A stretch of DNA of 64,000 nucleotides, from positions 186,001 to 250,000 of the forward strand of contig NZ_FOPS01000001.1 of NCBI RefSeq assembly GCF_900113545.1, given 5' to 3'. The notes beneath the pieces were generated by a model that did no database searches, was not told the origin of the DNA, and saw only the letters and a list, made by a program, of their open reading frames with translations. This stretch comes from Neisseria elongata subsp. elongata. Lineage in GTDB: Bacteria > Pseudomonadota > Gammaproteobacteria > Burkholderiales > Neisseriaceae. Position numbers and translations under genes: made by a program. Shown here piece by piece: positions 29,900-37,926 of the stretch. How positions within the stretch are numbered: position 1 is the stretch's first letter; every line of letters starts with the position of its first letter.

Positions 29900-30025
29900 A
29901 ACGAAATAAAGAATCAAGATGGAAAAATCCGGCATTGTCTGTCTGATGAATATTTCGGCAAAAGCGGAACAAAATTAACCACTGAAATCGAAGACGGACT
30001 CCATTTGAAAAAATTGGAGATATAA
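29900..30025 (+). pseudogene. C-terminal tip of a secreted toxin (remnant)
   Basis: A 41-residue in-frame stretch (ending TTEIEDGLHLKKLEI, stop at 30023) has low-GC DNA unlike hscA and no start codon or ribosome site of its own. It stops 1 bp before the next start codon. A short toxin end directly before a small low-GC gene is the pattern of MafB/MafI or CdiA/CdiI tip-immunity modules in Neisseria. I cannot name the toxin family. Confidence 0.45.
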
Positions 30026-30026
30026 A

Positions 30027-30458
30027 ATGAGCTATTTAAATTTAGATGATGATATGTATTTGGTTTATGATTTTAAAAAAGATATGAAAAATAGAAAAAA
30101 GAAGGAGCATATTGAAGATACAAGATTACTGTCATTGAATGACGAAAGTATCTTTGGCATCAAAAAAGACAAAGGATTGTTTGCGTCGGATGAATGGTGG
30201 GCTAATATTGATTCCGGACAGATTATCACCAGAAGCGTTTCCGGAGTAATATCGTCAATATATGAGGCAGGAATGGAAAGAAGAAACATACCGAATAGTT
30301 TTAGTTTTATAGATGGTGAAGGCATCGTAAGGAATGAAAGTATGTATATGATGAATAAATCCGACAGACATTTATTTTGTGAAGGGAAAAAAATTGCTAT
30401 TTTTTACGCGTATGACGAATTAAAAATATCAAAACAAAAAAAAAGGAGACGTAATTGA
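30027..30458 (+). CDS. Orphan immunity-like protein, frameshifted at A9
   Basis: The 143-residue product (MSYLNLDDDMYLVYDFKKDM...) is AT-rich, soluble, acidic in the first half, and has no family I recognise. GGAGATATAAA precedes the ATG. The last residues KKRRRN come from a run of nine A (30436-30444). With eight A, the frame continues as GDVIDLENNYVEQVIEMAIS to a stop at 30508-30510, which gives about 160 residues with a natural acidic end. The gene as it stands is thus probably a slipped version. Size and position after a toxin tip and before a TpsA fragment suggest an immunity protein. Confidence 0.6.
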   Translation: MSYLNLDDDMYLVYDFKKDMKNRKKKEHIEDTRLLSLNDESIFGIKKDKGLFASDEWWANIDSGQIITRSVSGVISSIYEAGMERRNIPNSFSFIDGEGIVRNESMYMMNKSDRHLFCEGKKIAIFYAYDELKISKQKKRRRN

Positions 30459-30510
30459 TTTGGAAAACAACTATGTTGAGCAAGTCATTGAAATGGCAAT
30501 TTCAAAATAA

Positions 30511-30834
30511 TCAGATGCCGCCGGCGCCCAAGCCTACCAACTGGCCGATGGCGTCGGCAAAGTGGCCGACGCCCTTAAAAACCAAACCGGACAGCAAGGC
30601 GCCGTCCTCTTGTCCGTCGAAGCCGGCTTCGGCTTTAAAACCGCCGGCAAGGAACAAAACCAAAACTACCGCCAAAGCCGCGAAAGCAGCCTGAAAGCCG
30701 GCGGCGACATCAATATCCGCAGCCGCGAGGGCAACATTACCGTCCAAGGCAGCAACATTATTTATACCACCTACTCCAAAAAAGGTTTAAAACAAGCCTA
30801 TTCCGAGTACCTGACATTATTCGAATCAAAATGA
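30511..30834 (+). pseudogene. Filamentous hemagglutinin (TpsA) fragment
   Basis: From 30511 an open stretch without a start codon encodes about 83 residues of a TpsA/FHA-type exoprotein (AYQLADGVGKVADALKNQTG, then SLKAGGDINIRSREGNITVQ with the beta-helix repeat pattern). After GSNI the character changes: IYTTYSKKGLKQAYSEYL and a stop at 30832-30834 do not look like FHA. They may be the end of a gene that once stood before the Pyr_excise gene. GC content is higher than in the neighbouring immunity gene. Confidence 0.7.
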
Positions 30835-31193
30835 GACTCTGGCACCAAACCCTCATTCCCCTGCTCCCCCGTGCCCAACTGTTAGGGCAGCACCGCGAAT
30901 GCGCCGCCTTACGCGGAGCAGGCTGGGGCAGGCCGCACGCGACGGTGAATTACGTCTTCACCCATTCGCCTTACAAGCTCTATCTGTATCACGCGCTGAT
31001 TATGGATGAAATGGAAAAACGCGGCTACAAACCCGACCCGCTGTGGAAAGACCCGCTGTACCGCGGCAAAGCGGTTGCCCCTTATCCCGCACACGATATC
31101 GAAGCCGCCGATTCGCCGATTTACCCCGAACACGATGATGCTTATCTGGACGAATGTCTGGAAAATTTAAAAAACAAAGGCATCGTGTTATAA
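30831..31193 (+). CDS. Pyr_excise family (TIGR02328-like) protein
   Basis: The 120-residue product begins MRLWHQTLIPLLPRAQLLGQ and has HRECAALRGAGWG and HATVNYVFTHSPYKLYLYHA, features of the family that includes the pyrimidine dimer DNA glycosylase of phage T4 (Pyr_excise). Whether bacterial short members act on DNA is unknown. The N-terminal MRLWH with its early basic residues fits. The ATG overlaps the stop of the preceding fragment in ATGA. It is the only complete housekeeping-looking gene inside the accessory island. Confidence 0.65.
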   Translation: MRLWHQTLIPLLPRAQLLGQHRECAALRGAGWGRPHATVNYVFTHSPYKLYLYHALIMDEMEKRGYKPDPLWKDPLYRGKAVAPYPAHDIEAADSPIYPEHDDAYLDECLENLKNKGIVL

Positions 31194-31235
31194 ACGGTTT
31201 CAGACGACCCTTTCATCACAAAAGGCCGTCTGAAA

Positions 31236-31497
31236 TATAGTGGATTAACTTTAAACCGGTACGGCGTTGCCTCGCCTTAGCTCAAAGAGAACGATTCTCT
31301 AAGGTGCTGAAGCACCAAGTGAATCGGTTCCGTACTATAGTGGATTAAAATAAAAATGAGACAAGGCGGCAACGCCCGCCGTGTACGGGTAGTACATAAG
31401 GGCGTTGGCAACGCCGTATCATTGCAATTTTAATCCACTATATCTGTACTGTCTGCGGCTTCGTCGCCTTGTCCTGATTTAAATTTAATCCACTATA
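31236..31497. repeat. Full-length Correia element interrupted by a second one
   Basis: Outer ends are TATAGTGGATTAACTTTAAA and its inverted partner ending at 31497. The left part has the ACCGGTACGGCGTTGCCTCG stretch, the internal GAGAACGATTCTCTAAGG and GGTGCTGAAGCACC. Without the inner element it measures 155 bp, the standard full length. Confidence 0.95.
31336..31442. repeat. Inner Correia-type element (107 bp) nested in a full-length one
   Basis: TATAGTGGATTAAAAT and its inverted copy ATTTTAATCCACTATA bound a 107-bp element that splits the outer one at a TA in GTAC|TA|TCTGTAC. The TA is present at both ends of the inner element, as expected for TA target duplication. Its interior (ACAAGGCGGCAACGCC ... 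GGCGTTGGCAACGCC) differs from the short CREE elsewhere in the window. Confidence 0.88.
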
Positions 31498-31522
31498 ATA
31501 ACCAACCCAGCACGAGCAAACC

Positions 31523-32323
31523 ATGAACAAACTTACAAATCTCCCATTCAAGGAAAAAGTCAACGAACTCAATGAAAATCTCATTGCTTTTGCAGAACCG
31601 GAAACTGTATTCTGTGAAAAACAGCCATGGCTAAAAAATCATTTCCTACCCATGATGAGTATAGATTTGGGAGAATTTAAAACAGAATGGAGTGGCACAA
31701 TCGTCCATCTTATCAACCCAATCGAACCTTATGGATACAATATAGGTGGCTGCACACCCGCTTACCACAATAAATTTATTGGTGAAAACTGGCTGGCTTT
31801 CCGTTTGACAGACGATAACAAATATGAATTTTTGGGAGAAGAAGGCTATTTCACCCGCAGTCCTCAATACAGAGAGAACTTAAAACAAATACTTTGCGCC
31901 GATTTCGATCCCAATGCTTTTGAAAACAAAGACATTCTGGAAACGTGTAAAGAAGAATTTTATCAAGAAGCACTGAAGTATTTCGATGAATCTGTTCAAA
32001 TCTATCAAAAGAACAAATCAGATTTTGAAAAACGAGAGGGGCGGTACGGCGACGAGCCTTACGATAATACCTATTTTGGTCTATATCTTGATAGATTAGG
32101 CGGAGTGATTAAAGGTGGAAATTGGGTAGATACTAGTCCCATTCCTCCCGCCTTCACTCTAAAAGAAGACAAGGATTGGAACGTATTCATAGAACACCAG
32201 GGTAATCCTTTCTACCATATTGCCTCATGCTCAGGATATGGATACTCCAACGGAGCAGATGACGTAATTCTGCTCTATGAACCCGTCAGCCGGATTGCAT
32301 TATTTACATTCGAATGGACATAG
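31523..32323 (+). CDS. Unknown soluble protein in accessory DNA
   Basis: The 266-residue product begins MNKLTNLPFKEKVNELNENL and has no signal peptide or membrane helix. It is rich in aromatic and acidic residues, and has glycine-containing loops such as YGYNIGGCTPAYH and DRLGGVIKGGNW. GC content is lower than in the isc genes. A Correia element ends 25 bp before its start and can carry an outward promoter. It might be an orphan immunity or antitoxin-like protein, but I see no diagnostic motif. fdx follows after 60 bp. Confidence 0.6.
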   Translation: MNKLTNLPFKEKVNELNENLIAFAEPETVFCEKQPWLKNHFLPMMSIDLGEFKTEWSGTIVHLINPIEPYGYNIGGCTPAYHNKFIGENWLAFRLTDDNKYEFLGEEGYFTRSPQYRENLKQILCADFDPNAFENKDILETCKEEFYQEALKYFDESVQIYQKNKSDFEKREGRYGDEPYDNTYFGLYLDRLGGVIKGGNWVDTSPIPPAFTLKEDKDWNVFIEHQGNPFYHIASCSGYGYSNGADDVILLYEPVSRIALFTFEWT

Positions 32324-32383
32324 AACACAGACTATTGTTAAACCCCACCATTATCAAACCACTCATTACAAGAGACAATAAAA

Positions 32384-32725
32384 ATGCCCAAAATCACCGT
32401 ACTCCCACACGCCGTATTATGTCCCGAAGGCGCAGTCATTGAAGACGCGCCCGAAGGCAAAACCGTCCTTGACGTACTGCTCGACCACGACATCGAAGTC
32501 GATCACGCCTGTGAAAAATCCTGCGCCTGCACCACTTGCCACGTCATCATCCGCAAAGGCTTCGACAGTTTGGAAGAGCCAAGCGAGCTGGAAGAAGACC
32601 TGCTCGACCAGGCATGGGGCTTGGAAGCCGACTCGCGCCTGAGCTGTCAGGCCGTTGTTGCCGACGAAGATTTGGTAGTGGAAATCCCCAAATACACCAT
32701 CAACCACGCGCGTGAAAACCATTAA
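32384..32725 (+). CDS. fdx: ISC-type [2Fe-2S] ferredoxin
   Basis: Fdx supplies electrons during cluster assembly on IscU. The 113-residue product has the four cluster cysteines in CEKSCACTTCHV (spaced C-x5-C-x2-C) and LSCQAVVADEDLVV, and a strongly acidic helix SLEEPSELEEDLLDQAW that contacts partners. The opening PKITVLPHAVLCPEGAVIE is typical of ISC ferredoxins. In many bacteria it follows hscA directly. Here 2.5 kb of accessory DNA separates them. Confidence 0.97.
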   Translation: MPKITVLPHAVLCPEGAVIEDAPEGKTVLDVLLDHDIEVDHACEKSCACTTCHVIIRKGFDSLEEPSELEEDLLDQAWGLEADSRLSCQAVVADEDLVVEIPKYTINHARENH

Positions 32726-32732
32726 ACGGCAA

Positions 32733-32775
32733 CAGGCCGTCTGAAAACCCAAACAGGGCTCTTTCAGACGGCCTG
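32733..32775 (+). terminator. DUS pair after fdx
   Basis: CAGGCCGTCTGAAA and its reverse complement flank 15 bases, 8 bp after the fdx stop. Confidence 0.75.
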
Positions 32776-32807
32776 ACAACGCAATCCCGAAACACAAAGA
32801 ACAAACC

Positions 32808-32943
32808 ATGTTTCAACACATAGGGCCGCATATAAGGCGCAGCCCTGTGTGCCGCCCTGATTTGGAAAGGGTTACACCCATCCAAAATAAACCAAGGTTC
32901 CACCGCCCTGAAGGATGGGGTTTCAACCGTTAAGGAAATTCTG
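32808..32943 (+). repeat. REP2/CREN-like leader upstream of iscX
   Basis: The segment from ATGTTTCAACACATAGGGCC to TTAAGGAAATTCTG is the second copy of the leader found before hscB. It ends at the iscX start and supplies the ribosome site. It happens to be open for 41 codons (32808-32933), but the copy before hscB is not, so I do not treat it as a gene. Confidence 0.6.
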
Positions 32944-33141
32944 ATGAAATGGACAGACACCCAACGCATCGCCGAAGAACTCTACGATTTGCACGGCGAC
33001 AGCATCGACCCGAAAACCGTACGCTTCACCCAACTGCGCGACTTAATTATGGCGCTGCCCGATTTTGACGATGACCCGGCCCGCTGCGGCGAACGCATTT
33101 TGGAAGCCGTGCAACAAGCATGGATTGAGGAAATGGAATAG
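32944..33141 (+). CDS. iscX: IscX (YfhJ), acidic Fe-S assembly protein
   Basis: IscX binds IscS and iron and tunes the rate of cluster assembly. The 65-residue product begins MKWTDTQRIAEELYDLHGD and has the conserved DPKTVRFTQLRDLIMALPDF and acidic C-terminus (AWIEEME), with the usual length. The start follows AAGGAAATTCTG from the repeat leader. It is the last recognisable isc gene of this locus; norM follows after a DUS pair. Confidence 0.94.
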   Translation: MKWTDTQRIAEELYDLHGDSIDPKTVRFTQLRDLIMALPDFDDDPARCGERILEAVQQAWIEEME

Positions 33142-33185
33142 GCCTTAGCCGCCCGAATTTGTTAAAATACGCCCCTTTTTTATTT

Positions 33186-33216
33186 TTCAGACGGCCTGCA
33201 CAACAGGCCGTCTGAA
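33186..33216. terminator. DUS pair between iscX and norM
   Basis: TTCAGACGGCCTG and CAGGCCGTCTGAA flank five bases, 44 bp past iscX and 16 bp before norM. Confidence 0.65.
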
Positions 33217-33232
33217 CCGTATCGGAATTCCC

Positions 33233-34612
33233 ATGCTGCTTGATTTGAACCGCTATTCCCCGGCCGTTTTCGCCAAAGAAGCCAAAACTTTGGCTGCCTT
33301 GGCCTGGCCGATGATGCTGGCGCAGATTGCGGCGGTGGGGCTGGGGTTTGTCGATACCGTCATGGCGGGCGGTGCGAGCAAAGACGACTTGGCCGCCGTC
33401 GCGTTGGGCAGTGCGGCCTTCGCCACCGTATTCATTACCTGGATGGGTGTGATGACTGCGTTGAACCCGATTTTGTCGCAGCAGCACGGCGCGGGCGAAA
33501 CGGCACAGGTAGGCGAAACCGGCCGTCAGGGTCTGTGGTTCGGCCTGCTGCTTGGCTTGGCCGGCATGGTGCTTCTGCTGGCCGCGATTCCGCCTTTTTT
33601 ATGGTATTTGAAACTGTCGGACAATGTGGAAAACATGCTGGCGCAATATCTGATGTTTACCGCGCCCGCCATGCCCGCCATGATGCTGCACCGCGCCCTG
33701 CACGCCTACGCCTCCAGCCTGAACCGGCCGAAACCGATTATGTGGGTTTCCTGGGCCGCACTGTTGCTGAATATCCCGCTGAACTATGTTTTCGTATACG
33801 GCAAGTTCGGCATGCCGCAATTGGGCGGCGCGGGCTGCGGCCTGGCCACCATGTTGGTCTGCTGGTTCAGCACCGTCGCATTATGGCTATATGTGAAAAA
33901 ATCGCCCTATTTCCACCGCTTCGGCCTGCAGGGTGGCTTTTCCAAACCGGATTTGGCGATGCTCAAGCAATTTTGGCAACTGGGCAAACCGGCCGGCCTG
34001 TCGTACTTTCTCGAAGCCAGCCTGTTTACCTTCATCATGTTTCTGATTGCCAAATTCGGCAATGATTATGTGGCGGCGCAACAAATCGTCATCAGCCTCA
34101 CCGGCATTATCTACATGGTTCCCCAGGCCGTCGGAGCGGCGGTAACCGTGCGCGTCGGCTACTCTATCGGACGGCGGCAGAAACAGCGCGCGCGTTATAT
34201 TTCCGGCGTCGGCATCGCCTGCGGCCTGATGCTGGCCTTATGCACCATGCTGCTGCTCTCCTTGCTGCGCGCTCCATTGGCCGGAATGTACACCAAAGAT
34301 GCCGCCGTTTTGCAGTTGGCGGCTTCCGTATTGCTTTTTTCCGCGCTGTTCCAACTGTTTGACTTCACCCAATGCATCGCCTCCTATGCCCTGCGCGGCT
34401 ATAAAATCACCCGTGCGCCAATGTTGGTTCACGCCGCCGCCTTCTGGGGCTTGGGACTGATACCGGGATGGCTGTTGGCCAATTTGGCCGGAATGAAGAT
34501 TTACGGCTTTTGGGCGGCACTGATCGTTTCCCTCGCCGCTGCCGCCGTCCTGCTCGTGTGGCTGCTTGAAAAACACAGCAGAACCATCGCTAACCATTCG
34601 AGGTCGTCATGA
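33233..34612 (+). CDS. norM: MATE family multidrug efflux pump NorM
   Basis: NorM exports cationic drugs such as fluoroquinolones and dyes in exchange for sodium or protons across the inner membrane. The 459-residue product has 12 likely membrane helices. It begins MLLDLNRYSPAVFAKEAKTL and has the MATE motifs AWPMMLAQIAAVGLGFVDTV in the first helix and VTVRVGYSIGR near the middle. Length and opening agree with gonococcal NorM as I remember it. The stop overlaps the murB start by 4 bp. Confidence 0.95.
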   Translation: MLLDLNRYSPAVFAKEAKTLAALAWPMMLAQIAAVGLGFVDTVMAGGASKDDLAAVALGSAAFATVFITWMGVMTALNPILSQQHGAGETAQVGETGRQGLWFGLLLGLAGMVLLLAAIPPFLWYLKLSDNVENMLAQYLMFTAPAMPAMMLHRALHAYASSLNRPKPIMWVSWAALLLNIPLNYVFVYGKFGMPQLGGAGCGLATMLVCWFSTVALWLYVKKSPYFHRFGLQGGFSKPDLAMLKQFWQLGKPAGLSYFLEASLFTFIMFLIAKFGNDYVAAQQIVISLTGIIYMVPQAVGAAVTVRVGYSIGRRQKQRARYISGVGIACGLMLALCTMLLLSLLRAPLAGMYTKDAAVLQLAASVLLFSALFQLFDFTQCIASYALRGYKITRAPMLVHAAAFWGLGLIPGWLLANLAGMKIYGFWAALIVSLAAAAVLLVWLLEKHSRTIANHSRSS

Positions 34613-35631
34613 TAAACATTCAAGAAAACATTGATTTGCAAACCCTCAACACCTTCGGCCTGCCGGGACGTGCCCGCTACTTTGCCGAACTGAACGATGC
34701 AGCCGAACTGCCGGCCCTCTGCGATAGCGAAATATTTGCCAAGCATCCCGTCCTTTGGCTGGGCGGCGGCAGCAACATCCTGCTCCGGGGCGACTATCCG
34801 GGGCTGGTGGTGAAAATCAACAATAAAGGCATCCGTGAAATCCGGCGTTCAGACGGCCTGGTGCTACTGGAAGCGCAAGCAGGCGAAATCTGGCACGACT
34901 TCGTCTGCCACACCGTCACCATCGGCCTGAACGGCTTGGAAAACCTGAGCCTGATTCCCGGCACGGTCGGCGCGGCACCCGTACAGAATATCGGTGCCTA
35001 CGGCGTGGAAGTGAAAGACCTGATCGACACCGTCAAATGCTTCGATTTGGCCGAACGGCGGTTCGTCGAATTTTCCAACGCCGAATGCCGCTTCGCCTAC
35101 CGCGACAGCCTGTTCAAGCAGGAAGGCAAAGGCCGTTACGTCATTTGCGCCGTCGTATTCAAACTCTCCACCGACTTCATCCTGAAAGCCGCTTACGGCG
35201 ACCTGGCAGCCGTATTGGCCGAACAATGCGGCGGACGGCAGCCGACTGCCGGCAGCGTTTCCGAAGCCGTCTGCACCATCCGCCGCAGCAAACTGCCCGA
35301 CCCTAAAATTCAAGGCAATGTCGGCAGCTTCTTCAAAAACCCCGTGGTTTCCACACACCGTGCCGCCGAACTGCTCGCCGCCCATCCAACCATGCCGCAC
35401 TATCCCCAGGCAGAAGGAACAGTCAAACTCGCCGCCGGATGGCTGATAGACCAATGCGGCCTGAAAGGCCGACGCATCGGCAACGCGGCCGTACATGAAA
35501 AACAGGCATTGGTCATTGTCAATCTCGGACAAGGCTCCGCTACTGACGTTGCCTCATTGGCAGACGAAATCCGCACTCAGGTTTATCAAACTTTTGCCGT
35601 CGAATTGGAAACCGAACCCAACTGGGTTTAA
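34609..35631 (+). CDS. murB: UDP-N-acetylenolpyruvoylglucosamine reductase
   Basis: MurB reduces UDP-GlcNAc-enolpyruvate to UDP-MurNAc with NADPH and FAD, the second committed step of peptidoglycan synthesis. The 340-residue product has the N-terminal NTFGLPGRARYFAEL and FAD-binding LGGGSNILL, then NLSLIPGTVGAAPVQNIGAYGVEV and the catalytic-serine region IQGNVGSFFKNPVV. It is a type I MurB like that of E. coli. A DUS is translated in frame (RSDGL). It is translationally coupled to norM through ATGA. Confidence 0.97.
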   Translation: MINIQENIDLQTLNTFGLPGRARYFAELNDAAELPALCDSEIFAKHPVLWLGGGSNILLRGDYPGLVVKINNKGIREIRRSDGLVLLEAQAGEIWHDFVCHTVTIGLNGLENLSLIPGTVGAAPVQNIGAYGVEVKDLIDTVKCFDLAERRFVEFSNAECRFAYRDSLFKQEGKGRYVICAVVFKLSTDFILKAAYGDLAAVLAEQCGGRQPTAGSVSEAVCTIRRSKLPDPKIQGNVGSFFKNPVVSTHRAAELLAAHPTMPHYPQAEGTVKLAAGWLIDQCGLKGRRIGNAAVHEKQALVIVNLGQGSATDVASLADEIRTQVYQTFAVELETEPNWV

Positions 35632-35751
35632 CTGCCGACATTTGGCCATAACGGATTACCGCTATCCCCAACCTTATCGCCACCTGCCGAAACCGTTGCC
35701 AATAAAAATACAATAAAACCTTACCGCCCCATCCCAAAAACGGCAACAGAA

Positions 35752-35782
35752 AGGCCGTCTGAAAACAATTTTCAGACGGCCT
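35752..35782. terminator. Bidirectional DUS pair, murB and ACP gene
   Basis: AGGCCGTCTGAAAA and its reverse complement with a three-base loop lie between convergent genes. Confidence 0.8.
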
Positions 35783-35798
35783 CTTATATCAAACGGGA

Positions 35799-36161
35799 TT
35801 AACGGCTGGTAGGCTCACAGTTTTTAACGATGAAACGTCCACCCGGAGCGTTCAATCCAACCACTTCAGATGTAGTGTGGGTGTCTCTGCCGATGTAGCC
35901 TGCAGACATTACATAACCGCGTTTATTGCTGAAAGTCGTACCGGTATCGTCGGAACGATTTCTGTCAACACGCAGGTTTGCTTTAGTACCGGCTGCATTG
36001 ACAGCAGCACCGACAGCATTGCCATCACGGTCAAATTCATACATTACATTCAGTTTTTTACCGCTGTCGCAGCGGTAAGACACATAACCGGCAGGAGCGG
36101 CAACGGCGCTGAATGAAACGGCAGCCAAAGCGGCAGCGGCAAAAGCAGGTAATAATTTCAT
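35799..36161 (-). CDS. ACP/MliC-like secreted protein (lysozyme inhibitor fold)
   Basis: The 120-residue precursor has a signal peptide (MKLLPAFAAAALAAVSFSAVA, cleavage after AVA-A). The mature part begins APAGYVSYRCDSGKKLNVMY and ends RFIVKNCEPTSR, with two cysteines that would form a disulfide. The pattern matches the adhesin complex protein (ACP) of N. meningitidis, an outer-membrane-associated adhesin that inhibits C-type lysozyme. I start at the ATG at 36161; the open frame runs 32 codons further upstream without support. Exposed surface function is inferred. Confidence 0.85.
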   Translation of the reverse strand: MKLLPAFAAAALAAVSFSAVAAPAGYVSYRCDSGKKLNVMYEFDRDGNAVGAAVNAAGTKANLRVDRNRSDDTGTTFSNKRGYVMSAGYIGRDTHTTSEVVGLNAPGGRFIVKNCEPTSR

Positions 36162-36480
36162 AAATATGTACTCCATTTTCATTATTGGAAGAGTTTGCTT
36201 TTCAACCGGAAAACCTGCAAGCGATTTTCCTTCGGTTGCCAATGCAACGGGTCGCATTGTAAAGCTTCCGATTGAACATTCAATCGAAAATTTGAAAATT
36301 TATGTTTGTTTATTATTAACTTTATGTTTATTATGAATAATATTCTGGAAGTTATACGGTTCGCACAAAAAACTTCCTTCCTCCAGCCGAAAATGCCATA
36401 CTTTCAACCATGAAACTCGGCGGTTTAACCATACACACCAGCAAAACTCCGCCGTTATCCCACCCAAACATGGAGGCCAC
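36162..36480. other. AT-rich divergent intergenic region
   Basis: The 319 bp between the ACP-like gene and the Sel1 gene are strongly AT-rich around 36285-36350 (TTTATTATTAACTTTATGTT) and hold no gene that I can see. Promoters for both directions are expected here. GGAGGCCACATG gives the ribosome site for the Sel1 gene. Confidence 0.5.
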
Positions 36481-37269
36481 ATGCCTAAGTATCTTTCCTT
36501 TGCCCTCACCGCCCTTCTCTCGGTTAATGCCTTTGCACAAACAGAACGGCAAAATGCTGAGTTTGAACCCGAAAACACTGTTGCCAAGCTAGCCTGTTAC
36601 TATCAACAAGATTATGTTACTGCTGAAAAAATCTGGCAAAAATGGGCTGGACAAGGCAATCCCCGCGCAAAAAGCAATTTAGGCTATCTGTACCTTAGAG
36701 GCTGCACCAGTCCTTACAATCCCAAAGGCCGCCCCGAACTCAACCATATAAAAGCCATCCCTCTTCTGGAAGAAGCCGCACAAGCAGGCATCATCCAAGC
36801 TCAATATCTGCTGGGAGACTATTTGACGGGAGACGGGCACCCCGAAAAAGAACGTCTGCGCGGCATGAAATTCTTGGAACAATCCGCAGAGCAGGGACAT
36901 GAATTGGCACAAAACCAACTGGCCTACCTCTACCTCACACTCGGCAACCAAAACCACGACAAATATTACTACTGGACGCGCAAAGCCGCCGAACAAGGCA
37001 ATGCCGACTCACAGCGACGGTTGGCAATCGGTTTGAACGAAGGCAAATACCTTAAACGCGACTGCAAACAAGCCGAAGGCTGGATTCGGCGGGCTGCGGA
37101 ACAAAATGACGGCGAGACCTACAAACTGCTGGTTCACTGGTATAAAAACGGTTCGGCCTGCTTTAGAAAAGATGCGGCGGAAGCAGCCAAATGGCAACAA
37201 AAAGTAGATGAATATCATGAGAAATTCAGCGATGCCTTACACAAGGAAATAAACGGAGAAACACACTGA
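36481..37269 (+). CDS. Secreted Sel1-repeat protein
   Basis: The 262-residue precursor has a signal peptide (MPKYLSFALTALLSVNAFAQ). It contains about five Sel1/TPR-like helical repeats, such as GNPRAKSNLGYLYLRG, AGIIQAQYLLGDYLTGDG, GHELAQNQLAYLYLTLG and GNADSQRRLAIGLNEGKY. Sel1 repeats usually mediate protein-protein contacts. Cysteines C57-equivalent (LACYYQ), GCTS and DCKQ could form disulfides in the periplasm. Partner is unknown. Another secreted unknown follows in the same direction. Confidence 0.88.
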   Translation: MPKYLSFALTALLSVNAFAQTERQNAEFEPENTVAKLACYYQQDYVTAEKIWQKWAGQGNPRAKSNLGYLYLRGCTSPYNPKGRPELNHIKAIPLLEEAAQAGIIQAQYLLGDYLTGDGHPEKERLRGMKFLEQSAEQGHELAQNQLAYLYLTLGNQNHDKYYYWTRKAAEQGNADSQRRLAIGLNEGKYLKRDCKQAEGWIRRAAEQNDGETYKLLVHWYKNGSACFRKDAAEAAKWQQKVDEYHEKFSDALHKEINGETH

Positions 37270-37331
37270 TCAGGCAACATACCCGGATAACTTTCTCCAT
37301 CTCCTAGCCACTGCTCAACACAAGTTTCCTT

Positions 37332-37922
37332 ATGATTAAGTCTATTCCTATATTACTTATTTCTATATTTTCAACAACCGTCGGCCATGCTGCTGCGGTT
37401 GACTGGACGCCGTTGTTGGAATCTATGAAGAAAGGCTGCGCTGTTGATTTTAATGCCTTGCCTTATGGAAAGTCCGCAATCGGCAAACTGCCTGCCAAAT
37501 ACCGTGCCTCCGTTGCCCGCAGCCATAGCAGACAGACAGCATCAGATGGTGAAGTATTCACCATCGAATTGAAAAACTCTATTGCTTTCGGACAGCCGTT
37601 GTCAGCCTTAGTTATTGAATCCAATGAAGGATTCGGCTATGTCAAAATGAAGTTTGCCCGAAATGCCGATATGTCTAAGCTTATTCCCTTATTTACAACA
37701 CCAACCGATAAACGACGCGGTATGTTGGCAGCGGGTAGGGCGCAGAATTTTTGTATCAAAGGTACACACGGGACGTTGAAGCAATACCAATCTTCACCGC
37801 ATCACTGGCGTGCCGTTTCATCTGATGGCCCGTGGCAGGAGTTCCGCTACCATCCAAGAGAAAATGCTTTATCCTGCCTGCATTCTGATCATTACGGCGA
37901 TGAATTCGGATGCTCGAAATAG
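37332..37922 (+). CDS. Secreted protein of unknown function
   Basis: The 196-residue precursor has a signal peptide (MIKSIPILLISIFSTTVGHA). The mature part has four cysteines (KKGCAVDF, QNFCIKG, LSCLHSDHY and FGCSK at the end) that would pair in the periplasm. It contains a basic central region and I do not recognise the family. It lies 62 bp after the Sel1 gene, in the same direction, and ends only 4 bp before the phosphatase gene, so the three may be cotranscribed. Confidence 0.75.
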   Translation: MIKSIPILLISIFSTTVGHAAAVDWTPLLESMKKGCAVDFNALPYGKSAIGKLPAKYRASVARSHSRQTASDGEVFTIELKNSIAFGQPLSALVIESNEGFGYVKMKFARNADMSKLIPLFTTPTDKRRGMLAAGRAQNFCIKGTHGTLKQYQSSPHHWRAVSSDGPWQEFRYHPRENALSCLHSDHYGDEFGCSK

Positions 37923-37926
37923 AATC

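Noticed and set aside
32808-32933. 41-codon open frame before iscX (MFQHIGPHIRRSPVCRPDLE start)
   Set aside because: It lies in the REP2-like leader. The related leader before hscB is interrupted by stops in this frame, so the openness is probably chance.
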